Positions 15,766 through 23,406 of a DNA stretch of 38,811 nucleotides are shown here, piece after piece. Position numbers and translations under genes: made by a program. The notes under the pieces are model-generated. The model was not told the origin of the DNA, did no database searches, and saw only the letters and a program-made list of their open reading frames with translations. The stretch comes from Sphingobacteriales bacterium TSM_CSM (GTDB lineage Bacteria; Bacteroidota; Bacteroidia; Chitinophagales; UBA2359): contig MTCR01000052.1 in the NCBI GenBank assembly GCA_002212725.1, positions 1 to 38,811 on the forward strand, read 5' to 3'. The stretch's first letter is position 1; the number at the start of each line of letters is the position of its first letter.

Positions 15766-16839
15766 ATGCCAGTTACTACCACAGAAACCGGCGGCGCCGG
15801 CAGCGGCGCCGAAGTATTAAAAGCCAAAGATTTTGCCACCGACCAGGAGGTGCGCTGGTGCCCCGGCTGCGGCGATTACTCCATTCTTAAACAAGTGCAA
15901 ACCGTTATTGCCGATTTGGGGCTGAAACGTGAAAACGTAGCCATCATATCGGGCATTGGCTGCTCGTCGCGCTTTCCGTATTATATGGAAACCTACGGCA
16001 TGCACTCCATTCACGGGCGCGCCACAGCAGTGGCATCGGGGTTGCGCATTGCCAACCCGCAACTGAGCGTGTGGGTGGTTACCGGCGATGGCGATGGGCT
16101 GTCTATAGGCGGTAATCATTTGCTGCACATTTTGCGCCGCAACTTCAACCTCAACATCCTGTTGTTTAACAACCAAATTTACGGGCTTACCAAAGGGCAG
16201 TATTCGCCCACCTCAGAGCAGCATAAAATTACCAAATCTACCCCTCTGGGGTCGGTAGATTACCCGGTTAACCCCGTAGCTTTTGCCTTGGGCGCCAACG
16301 CCACCTTTGTGGCGCGTGCCATGGACCGCGACCCAAAACACCTGCAGGAAATGGTACGACGCTCGTATAACCACCGCGGCGCATCTTTTCTGGAAATTTA
16401 CCAGAACTGCAACATTTTTAACGACGGCGCCTTTGAGCTATTTACCGAATCTACTACCAAAAAAGACACCACCCTGTTTATGGAGCACGACAAACCGCTG
16501 CTCTTTGGGCAAAACAATGATAAAGGCATTCTGCTGGACGGCTATTCGCCCCGCGTGGTAAACCTTGCAAACGGCGAGTTTAGCACAAACGACCTTTGGA
16601 TACACAACGAATATGATTTGGTAAAAGCCCAGATTTTATCGCGCTTCTTCGACCTTCCGCAGCAATTTGCCGAAGGCGGCGTTTTTCTGCCGCGCCCGTT
16701 TGGCGTTTTTTATGTAGATGAAACACGCCCCGCTTACGAAGAACTGGTACACTACCAAATTCAACATGCCCTTGATGTAAAAGGTAAAGGCAACCTCGAT
16801 GACCTGATTGCCGGCTCTGTAACCTGGGTGCATGAATAA
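15766..16839 (+). CDS. 2-oxoacid:ferredoxin oxidoreductase, beta subunit (thiamin-diphosphate domain)
   Basis: 357 residues. It carries the TPP-binding beta subunit of 2-oxoglutarate/2-oxoacid:ferredoxin oxidoreductases: RWCPGCGDYSILKQVQTV, ISGIGCSSRFPYYMETYGMH, HGRATAVASGLRIANP, VTGDGDGLSIGGNHL and NNQIYGLTKGQYSPTS. The enzyme makes acyl-CoA, CO2 and reduced ferredoxin, with the alpha subunit (CoA/substrate domains) as obligate partner. The partner is normally the adjacent upstream gene; here two small lipoproteins are there instead, and it is nowhere in the window. The ATG at 15766 is preferred over an upstream in-frame start. It is followed by the HD-domain gene on the same strand. Confidence 0.9.
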   Translation: MPVTTTETGGAGSGAEVLKAKDFATDQEVRWCPGCGDYSILKQVQTVIADLGLKRENVAIISGIGCSSRFPYYMETYGMHSIHGRATAVASGLRIANPQLSVWVVTGDGDGLSIGGNHLLHILRRNFNLNILLFNNQIYGLTKGQYSPTSEQHKITKSTPLGSVDYPVNPVAFALGANATFVARAMDRDPKHLQEMVRRSYNHRGASFLEIYQNCNIFNDGAFELFTESTTKKDTTLFMEHDKPLLFGQNNDKGILLDGYSPRVVNLANGEFSTNDLWIHNEYDLVKAQILSRFFDLPQQFAEGGVFLPRPFGVFYVDETRPAYEELVHYQIQHALDVKGKGNLDDLIAGSVTWVHE

Positions 16840-16994
16840 CGCCGCAGCCGGGCTGCACACAGCAAACAGAAAGTACCCGGTTGTGTTTTATACCTGCAAA
16901 ACAGTTTTGTTGCCATAGCTGCAAAATACCGGCCAACTGTTTTGCAGGGGTAGGGTATTTTTTAATGCGCTGTTTATATTTTTCTTTCTGCAAT

Positions 16995-19142
16995 ATGCAA
17001 ATTTCGTTCAGTTTCAAAAACATTACCTCCCTTATAGTAAACAAGCACATGGTTATACTGCGCTATGTGCTGATACTGGCTTGTATTACCCTTATTTCCA
17101 CCCTGCTGCCAAAAAATAATTTCAACTACGATTTTGAGTTGAATATGCCCTGGAAATACGATAACCTGTATGCCCCGTTTACCTTTACCATAGAAAAATT
17201 GCCCGATGAACTGCTTTCCGAACAGCAAAGCATGATAGACAGCATTGCGCCTTATTACAAACTGGAACCCAAGGTAAAAGAAAAAGTACTAGAAAAATTT
17301 ACTGCCCAATTGCCCAAAGTTACCGATGGCAAAAACACCGGCGCTTTTACCCGTAAAGACTCGGTGCAGGTGGCCAGAACAGCACAAAGACTGCTCGATT
17401 CGCTCTACAAAAAAGGCATTGTACTATTAGATGAAGAGCATAAACAAAACGGCAAACCGGCGGTAAACACCCTTAACCTGCTGGTAAACAATACTGTTTT
17501 GGTTTTACAAACCGGTACCGATGTTTTTACCAACCTTACCGACGCCTGCCAGTATATTGATAACTATGTAAAAATACAACTGCCCGAAAGAAACCAAATC
17601 ATGGTAGAGCCGCTGTGCAACAGCCTGCAACCCAACATTACCTTCGACCGCAAAACCACCCGGCAGGTAACCGAAGAAGAACTGAAAAAGGTTTCGCGCT
17701 CAAAAGGCGTGGTGCAGCAAAACGAACTCATTATTGCACAGGGGGCATTGGTAAAAGAAAACCAATACAGCAAATTGCAATCGCTTAAACATGCTTACGA
17801 AACCCAAAACAGCACCCCCAACAATGCGCTGCTTATTAACAAGTATGCCATTAACTTAGGGCATTTTATACTGGTACTTATTACCATAACCCTGTTTGTG
17901 GTGTTTTTGCAAATTTTTGAACCGCCAACCTACTACAACTCCCGCAAACTCAGCTTCATTTTGCTGTTTATAGCCATTTTTATTTACCTTATTCGTTTGG
18001 TAGTAGATTTGCGGCAAATTGGGCAAACAAATTTCAGCCTCTACATGGTTCCGTATTGCATTGTACCAATTGTAATGCGCAATTTTTTTGGCAACCGCGC
18101 CGCCATGTACGTACACCTTATTATAGTGCTGCTGTCGGGGTTTATTGTGCCAATGGGTTTTGAGTTTTTGTTTCTGCACTTTATAGCGGGCATGGCCGCA
18201 ATATTAGCCAATGAGCGCGCCTACTATTGGTCAGATTTTTTTAAATCTACCGGCTTTATTTTTGTTACCTATCTGGGCGGATTTGTAGGCATTTCTCTCA
18301 TTCAGGAGGGCACTTGGGCCAATATTCATTGGGTAAACCTGGGCTGGCTGGTGGTAAATACCTTTTTCTGCCTGCTGGCCTACCCGCTTATACCGGCTTT
18401 TGAAAAACTGTTTGGCTTTGTTTCCAATATTACCCTGGCCGAATTAAGTGACCTTAACAAACCTATTTTGCGCCGCCTGGCCCGAAAAGCACCCGGCACC
18501 TTTGCCCACTCCCTGCAAGTGGCCAACCTGGCCGAAGCCGCCTCTTCTGAAATTGGCGCCCGCCCCCTGCTGGCCAAAGTGGGCGCACTCTACCACGATA
18601 TTGGTAAAATGCTGCGACCCATCTATTTTACCGAAAACCAAACCACCGAAATTAACCCACACGACGATATACCCTACATTGAAAGCGTGCGAATTATTAA
18701 AGAACACGTAACCCACGGCATTGAACTGGCCAAAAAAGAACGCCTCCCCAATGTAATTATAGACTTTATCCGAACCCACCACGGCACCACCCGTGTAGAG
18801 TACTTTTACCAGAATTACCTCAAAGAAAACCCGCGGCAGGAAGTAGATGAACCCTATTTCAGATACCCCGGCCCCCTGCCCTACTCTAAAGAAACCGCAG
18901 TAGTAATGATGGCCGACTCGGTTGAAGCTGCCTCGCGAAGTATGCACACCCCAACTGATGAGCAAATAAACCAATTAGTTGATTATATAATTGACAGCAA
19001 AATTCGCGACAACCAGTTTGTAAATTGCGACATTAGCTTCAAAGATATTTCTACCATTAAAAAGGTATTTAAAAAGCAACTCCGAAGCATTTACCACATT
19101 CGCATCAGCTACCCCGAAATAACCGAACGGCAGGAAGTATAA
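16995..19142 (+). CDS. 7TM-HD family cyclic-dinucleotide phosphohydrolase (PgpH/YqfF-like)
   Basis: 715 residues. An N-terminal membrane helix (VILRYVLILACITLISTLLP) is followed by an extracytoplasmic domain of about 260 residues (7TMR-HDED type). A block of about seven membrane helices comes next, then a cytoplasmic HD domain: GTFAHSLQVANLAEAASSEI, GALYHDIGKM, the HVTHGIEL and RTHHGTTRVEYFY histidines, and MMADSVEAASRS. This matches PgpH, which hydrolyses c-di-AMP in Gram-positives; the role in Bacteroidota is inferred. I chose the ATG at 16995, because relatives have about 18 residues before the first helix. Starts at 16965 and 17049 are possible. It converges on the NAD kinase gene. Confidence 0.88.
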   Translation: MQISFSFKNITSLIVNKHMVILRYVLILACITLISTLLPKNNFNYDFELNMPWKYDNLYAPFTFTIEKLPDELLSEQQSMIDSIAPYYKLEPKVKEKVLEKFTAQLPKVTDGKNTGAFTRKDSVQVARTAQRLLDSLYKKGIVLLDEEHKQNGKPAVNTLNLLVNNTVLVLQTGTDVFTNLTDACQYIDNYVKIQLPERNQIMVEPLCNSLQPNITFDRKTTRQVTEEELKKVSRSKGVVQQNELIIAQGALVKENQYSKLQSLKHAYETQNSTPNNALLINKYAINLGHFILVLITITLFVVFLQIFEPPTYYNSRKLSFILLFIAIFIYLIRLVVDLRQIGQTNFSLYMVPYCIVPIVMRNFFGNRAAMYVHLIIVLLSGFIVPMGFEFLFLHFIAGMAAILANERAYYWSDFFKSTGFIFVTYLGGFVGISLIQEGTWANIHWVNLGWLVVNTFFCLLAYPLIPAFEKLFGFVSNITLAELSDLNKPILRRLARKAPGTFAHSLQVANLAEAASSEIGARPLLAKVGALYHDIGKMLRPIYFTENQTTEINPHDDIPYIESVRIIKEHVTHGIELAKKERLPNVIIDFIRTHHGTTRVEYFYQNYLKENPRQEVDEPYFRYPGPLPYSKETAVVMMADSVEAASRSMHTPTDEQINQLVDYIIDSKIRDNQFVNCDISFKDISTIKKVFKKQLRSIYHIRISYPEITERQEV

Positions 19143-19213
19143 CCCCGCCGTTTATTGCCTGCACATTTAAAAATGTTCTGCGGCCGGCAACAACCGATTT
19201 TTTATTGCGCCGG

Positions 19214-20098
19214 TTAATTGCGGGTATCCAACCCCCACATAAGTTTTTTCCTGATGGTGGTAAAAAAATCATTGCCCGATAACCGAACCAATTGCAGCAT
19301 AAACCGCTCTTTGCTTACCTGTATCTGGTAATGGTGGTCAATGGTTTCATAGCGCGAGTCGAGGGTGCATAAAAAGGCATCGGCCCGCCCCTCCACTTTA
19401 AAAGAAATGGTTTTATCATCGGGTATCACTATGGGGCGCACGTTCAGGTTGTGCGGCGCCACAGGCGTAATAATAAAGGTTTGCGAACTTGGGTAAACAA
19501 TAGGCCCACCACAACTGAGCGAGTATGCCGTTGACCCGGTTGGAGTTGAAACAATAATGCCATCGGCCCAGTAGGAGTTCAAAAATTGCCCGTCAACATA
19601 GGTATGTACGGTAATCATGGCCGAAGTATCGAGTTTGTGAATGGTAAACTCATTAAGGGCATAGGGGGCATTGGCAAACAGGGCCGGCCTGTTGCTGTCT
19701 GCCCTTAAAATGGTTCGGCTGTCTATGGTAAAATTGCCGTTTTGTAGCGCAGAAAGCAGATGAGCGGTAAACTCGTCTTTGTGTACATCGGTTAAAAAGC
19801 CCAGCCGGCCGCTGTTTATTCCCAAAACCGGTATATTTAAATCTTGTACCAGTGTAATGGTATTGAGCAAGGTGCCGTCTCCGCCAATGCTAAACAAAAA
19901 ATCGGCTCTGCCGGCCAACGAGTTATGGCTGTCAAAAGTGGGCATTTCTGCATGGGTTACCTGCCCTTGCTGCAGTTCGCGGTGCAGCAAATCGTACAAC
20001 AAACAGTCAACTCCGCTTTGTTGCAACATGCTAATTACAGATTTCACAAAAGGAATATCATCGGGTTTAAGCTGGCGGCTATACAAGGCAATACGCAT
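19214..20098 (-). CDS. nadK: NAD kinase
   Basis: 294 residues, the usual size. It phosphorylates NAD+ with ATP to NADP+ in the cytoplasm. Motifs: SIGGDGTLLNTITLV (GGDGT, ATP site), GINSGRLGFLTDV, TPTGSTAYSLSCGGPIVYPS and the conserved PHNLNVRPIV strand. The ATG at 20098 gives MRIALYSRQ, the expected first beta strand; the open frame continues upstream to 20263 but covers the terminator of the next gene. It is a single gene between convergent and tandem neighbours. Confidence 0.93.
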   Translation of the reverse strand: MRIALYSRQLKPDDIPFVKSVISMLQQSGVDCLLYDLLHRELQQGQVTHAEMPTFDSHNSLAGRADFLFSIGGDGTLLNTITLVQDLNIPVLGINSGRLGFLTDVHKDEFTAHLLSALQNGNFTIDSRTILRADSNRPALFANAPYALNEFTIHKLDTSAMITVHTYVDGQFLNSYWADGIIVSTPTGSTAYSLSCGGPIVYPSSQTFIITPVAPHNLNVRPIVIPDDKTISFKVEGRADAFLCTLDSRYETIDHHYQIQVSKERFMLQLVRLSGNDFFTTIRKKLMWGLDTRN

Positions 20099-20138
20099 AG
20101 GAAACTGCTTTTGAGAAACGCGAAAGGAGTTCAAAATT

Positions 20139-20190
20139 AAAAAATCGCATAAAAATACCCTTCCTGCGGCATTTCTATGCGATTTTTTTT
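20139..20190 (-). terminator. Intrinsic terminator after the DUF4332 gene
   Basis: AAAAAATCGCATA (20139-20151) pairs perfectly with TATGCGATTTTTT (20176-20188), a 13-bp stem with T-rich tails on both strands. On the minus strand it lies 33 bases after the DUF4332 stop and before the NAD kinase start. Confidence 0.8.
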
Positions 20191-20222
20191 GAGGGTTGTT
20201 CCTGAGAAAACCCGAAAACAAA

Positions 20223-20630
20223 TTAATAAGTAACCACGGGCGGCAATTCTTTTGCCTGTGCAATAAAACTTTCCACCTGGCTTAAAGAGGGGGTTTGCCG
20301 TACCAGTTGTTTTTCGTTGTTTACCTCAACCATTTTGGCGTGCAGGTTTTCGGCGTTGCGGTTGCGCAGTTCCTTAACCGTATCTACGCCTGAAGCTTCC
20401 AACAATTCAGAATATTGGCTCGAAATGCCTTTAATGCGGAACAAATCGGCATGGTTAACAAATTTGAGTATTTGCTTGGGGTTAATGCCGGTAGCAGTAG
20501 CAACCTCTTCTCTGCCTTTGGGGGTTGCTCCTCTTTCAAGCAATTGCTCCACAGTTTTAATGCCTGCAGCCACCATTTTTTCGGCATAAGCAGGACCGAT
20601 ACCTTCTATTTCGTCAATTTTGTAAGCCAT
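20223..20630 (-). CDS. DUF4332 helix-hairpin-helix protein
   Basis: 135 residues, matching DUF4332 over the whole length. There are two HhH-like units: IDEIEGIGPAYAEKMVAAGI, KTVEQLLERGATPKGREEVA; and LFRIKGISSQYSELLEASGV, DTVKELRNRNAENLHAKM. HhH motifs normally contact DNA backbone, so a nucleic-acid role is plausible but untested. It has its own promoter (20682-20712) and terminator, so it is a single-gene unit. ATG at 20630. Confidence 0.88.
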   Translation of the reverse strand: MAYKIDEIEGIGPAYAEKMVAAGIKTVEQLLERGATPKGREEVATATGINPKQILKFVNHADLFRIKGISSQYSELLEASGVDTVKELRNRNAENLHAKMVEVNNEKQLVRQTPSLSQVESFIAQAKELPPVVTY

Positions 20631-20681
20631 TGTTTTTATTATTTTTAGGTGTTAAAAAGATTTTTGCTTTTAAAACTGCCA

Positions 20682-20712
20682 CAAATATAATTGTCATTAT
20701 TTTGTTTTCCAA
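20682..20712 (-). promoter_or_regulatory. Promoter of the DUF4332 gene
   Basis: On the minus strand TTG (20712-20710), a 20-base spacer, then TATATTTG (20689-20682). This is a full match to the Bacteroidota -33/-7 form, 52 bases ahead of the ATG at 20630. Confidence 0.65.
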
Positions 20713-20777
20713 ATTTTTTGTTTTTTTGACCTTCGGGTGGGTATATTTTAATGCTTCACCAAATTTCGGACTGTGTT

Positions 20778-21377
20778 TTACCCAATTTGGGAGGGTATAA
20801 TTTCAAAGCCCGGCAGCACCTCCTCACCCGAAAGTGGCTCATCAAAACCGGTGGTAACCATAGCGGCATTGGGGCGGTAAACATAGCAGCAGCGGTTGCT
20901 AAGGTCTATCAGCCATGCCAGCCGGCAGCCGTTAGCTATCCATTCTTCCATTTTGGCGTGCAGTGTTTTGAGTGTATCGGTAAAAGACAGTAGTTCAATC
21001 ACAAAATCGGGGCAAATGGGGGCAAAACTGTTTTTTTGTCCGGCGCTTAAGGTCTGCCATCTTTCGTTGCTAATCCAGGAAACACCGGGCGACCGCACGG
21101 CGCCGTTGGGCAGGGTAAACCCGGTAGATGAGTCGAAAGCAATGCCAAGACGGGCAGAGGCATTCCATGCATACAATTTACCCGCTAACTGAAAGTTATA
21201 ATGTCCGGTTTCGGTGTAAGTTGGCGGCATAATAATAATATTACCTAAATGGTCTTTTTCTATTTGAAAGGAGTCATTTTCGCGGCAAAGGGCTTCAAAA
21301 ATGTTTATATTTTCCAGCGCCACTTTTAGTTCGGGCGAGGTGTGGAGGGTAATAACAGAATCGGGAAAATGGCTCAT
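20778..21377 (-). CDS. Uma2-family putative endonuclease (DUF820)
   Basis: 199 residues with the Uma2 PD-(D/E)XK-like core: GNIIIMPPTYTETGHYNFQL, a FDSSTGFTLPNGAVRSPGVS strand-turn, CPDFVIELLSFTD (the PD...E pair) and WLIDLSNRCCYVYRP. Uma2 proteins are abundant in cyanobacteria and some Bacteroidota, often as scattered copies. Nuclease activity is predicted from the fold, and the biological role is not known. No partner gene is obvious. ATG at 21377. Confidence 0.85.
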   Translation of the reverse strand: MSHFPDSVITLHTSPELKVALENINIFEALCRENDSFQIEKDHLGNIIIMPPTYTETGHYNFQLAGKLYAWNASARLGIAFDSSTGFTLPNGAVRSPGVSWISNERWQTLSAGQKNSFAPICPDFVIELLSFTDTLKTLHAKMEEWIANGCRLAWLIDLSNRCCYVYRPNAAMVTTGFDEPLSGEEVLPGFEIIPSQIG

Positions 21378-21415
21378 ATGCTTTGGATTAAACCGGTTTA
21401 CTGTATAGGGTTTAT

Positions 21416-21464
21416 GCCCCGTTTTGCGGGTGTTTCTTTTGTTTGAACACTTGCAAAACGGGGC
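21416..21464. other. Strong stem-loop between the thioredoxin-SPOR gene and the Uma2 gene
   Basis: GCCCCGTTTTGC (21416-21427) is perfectly inverted at 21453-21464, with an inner GTGTT/AACAC pair (21430-21434, 21446-21450). It lies just after the stop of the gene ending at 21479. No T-run follows on the minus strand, so it may be a transcript-end stabiliser or processing site instead of a standard terminator. Confidence 0.6.
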
Positions 21465-21478
21465 AGGTTTAAGTGGTA

Positions 21479-23251
21479 CTATTTTTTTCCGAGCAGCCTG
21501 CCCAGTTCAGAGTCGAGCTGTTCGTAGGTAAGGTTTTCGGCAATTACGGTTCCGTTGGCATCAATAAGGAACAGGGCGGGCAGGTATTCTACCTGGTATT
21601 TGTTAAGCAGTTCCGAGTTGGTTCCTTTTACGTCAATAACCTGAAAGGGCCAGCTCAGTTTGTCTTCTTTAATGGCAGATTTCCATCGTTCGGGGTTTTT
21701 GTCAAAAGCCACACTGTAAATGTCAAAGTTGCTGCCTTTGTATTTCTGATAAAGTTTGTTCAGTTCTTCGTGGTTTTCCCGTGCAGGGCCGCTCCATGTT
21801 GCCCAAAGGTAGAGCAACACCACCTTACCCTTTTGCCCCGACAAGGCTTGCGTGCTGTTGTTGGCGCCCTGTAGTTTTATTTCGGGGGCGGCATGGTTAA
21901 GCATGGTTTTTTTGAGGGGGGTAAAATCAAAAGAGCGCATCAGAGCCATATCGGCACTTGTTTCGTCAAGGGGTTTGTAGGTATCGCCGTATTGGGTGTT
22001 TGCATAAGCTACTACGGTTTCTGTTTCTTCGCGCGTAACTACCACCCCGTTAAAGCCTTTTGCTTTGGCGGTTACAAGGGCGTTGTCGGCTTCATTTTGG
22101 GTAGAAAATTTACCCACCAATACGCGGGTAAGGCCGTTGCCGGTTTTTTCGGTAGCCAGGGGGCCAAGGTCGGCAATGGCGGCAAATTTTTTCGGGTCAT
22201 AAAATTTAAAGACCCCAACCTGCACTTTAAAATATTTGTGCAAAACGCTGCTGGTAACCGTGCCGGTGCCGCCTTGTTTGGGTGGTGCGGGTGGGGTTTC
22301 GGCCGGTTTGGCGGGGCTGCCCGATGCCGTGGCAGTTCCGGCGCCGCCTTGCGAACCTGCCCCCGAAGGCACTTTTTCAACGTCCTTGCGCACAAAGGCA
22401 TCTTTATAGCCTCTCATACGCACATCTTCCAACACGCGTTTTGCCTGTGCATCATCATAAGTTCCCAGCAATACCCTGAACAGTTTTGCGGTTGCCTGTT
22501 GTGTTTCCAGTTTACCCAAATCTTCCAGGTTTTTGTAGTTGGCTAAGTTGGGGCTGGGCATGGCGCCAAGCTGTATTTTATAAACAGTTTTTTCAACCGT
22601 GGCAGGCTGGTTGTTAACCGGCGGTTTGTTGCTGTCTGTTGGCGGCGGAGTTACCGGGGGCGTAACCGGCGGATTTACCACTACCGGCGGCTCAACGGCA
22701 GGCGGCACTACCGGCGGTGGCGTGGTTTTGGGTTTTGGATTGCGCTTGTTTAATTCGCGCTCTATTTGTTCGTAGGTGAGGTTAATGCCAATAATAACGC
22801 CTTTTTCGTCTAACAAAAACGACGACGGAATGCTTTTTATGTTGTACAGCATCCAGTAGTTTGAGTAGTACGAGTCGAGGTCAATTACGTGGTTGTTCCA
22901 GTCAAGATTGTTTTCTTTAATGCGGTTTTCCCATTTAGTTTTATCGCTGTCAAAAGCTACACTGTACAGGGTAAAACTTCGGGCTTTGTCAAAGGTAAAA
23001 TCTTTATACTTGTTGTACAGCCGCACATATTCGGGATTTTTAATCACATTGCAGGCTACACACCAGGTTGACCAAAAATTTACCAATACCAGATTGCCCT
23101 GCAGCGAGGTCAGTTTAAGTGATTTGCCATTTACCCCGTTCAGGTCTATTTCGGGCGCTTTTTCGCCAATAGATACGGTGGGTACTTTTGAATTGAGCGG
23201 CAATAACACCAGCAAGGCAAGTAAAAAGAGGGAGAAAAACTGTTTCAGCAT
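21479..23251 (-). CDS. TlpA-like thioredoxin - SPOR - SPOR - degenerate thioredoxin fusion protein
   Basis: 590 residues. Order: signal peptide (MLKQFFSLFLLALLVLLPLN); thioredoxin/TlpA domain (about 27-165) with active site C64-V-A-C67; a Pro-rich linker (about 170-215); two SPOR-like domains (about 220-295 starting VYKIQLGAMPSPNL, and about 325-400 starting YFKVQVGVFKFYDP); then a second TlpA-like domain (about 445-590). In that second domain the CxxC position reads WATWSGPAREN, so both cysteines are lost. Both thioredoxin domains end alike (IIGINLTYEQIERELNK versus VIAENLTYEQLDSELGR), so they arose by duplication. SPOR domains bind denuded peptidoglycan glycan strands. A periplasmic, wall-bound redox or scaffold role is inferred. 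The next gene upstream also ends in a SPOR-like domain. Confidence 0.85.
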   Translation of the reverse strand: MLKQFFSLFLLALLVLLPLNSKVPTVSIGEKAPEIDLNGVNGKSLKLTSLQGNLVLVNFWSTWCVACNVIKNPEYVRLYNKYKDFTFDKARSFTLYSVAFDSDKTKWENRIKENNLDWNNHVIDLDSYYSNYWMLYNIKSIPSSFLLDEKGVIIGINLTYEQIERELNKRNPKPKTTPPPVVPPAVEPPVVVNPPVTPPVTPPPTDSNKPPVNNQPATVEKTVYKIQLGAMPSPNLANYKNLEDLGKLETQQATAKLFRVLLGTYDDAQAKRVLEDVRMRGYKDAFVRKDVEKVPSGAGSQGGAGTATASGSPAKPAETPPAPPKQGGTGTVTSSVLHKYFKVQVGVFKFYDPKKFAAIADLGPLATEKTGNGLTRVLVGKFSTQNEADNALVTAKAKGFNGVVVTREETETVVAYANTQYGDTYKPLDETSADMALMRSFDFTPLKKTMLNHAAPEIKLQGANNSTQALSGQKGKVVLLYLWATWSGPARENHEELNKLYQKYKGSNFDIYSVAFDKNPERWKSAIKEDKLSWPFQVIDVKGTNSELLNKYQVEYLPALFLIDANGTVIAENLTYEQLDSELGRLLGKK

Positions 23252-23406
23252 AAGCGCAGATTTTAATTTTCTATGCAAGTTAATGCTTAATTTAATAACG
23301 CAAATTATTAACCCGATATTTTTTTGCATAAAACCTCCGGTTGGCAATTTTATACAAAAACAAAGCATTTTTACGGCAACCTGGGCAAGGCGGTTCGGGG
23401 GGCAGG

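Noticed and set aside
21893..22546. 217-codon plus-strand frame
   Set aside because: It lies wholly inside the thioredoxin-SPOR gene on the other strand and has no recognisable motif or upstream signal.
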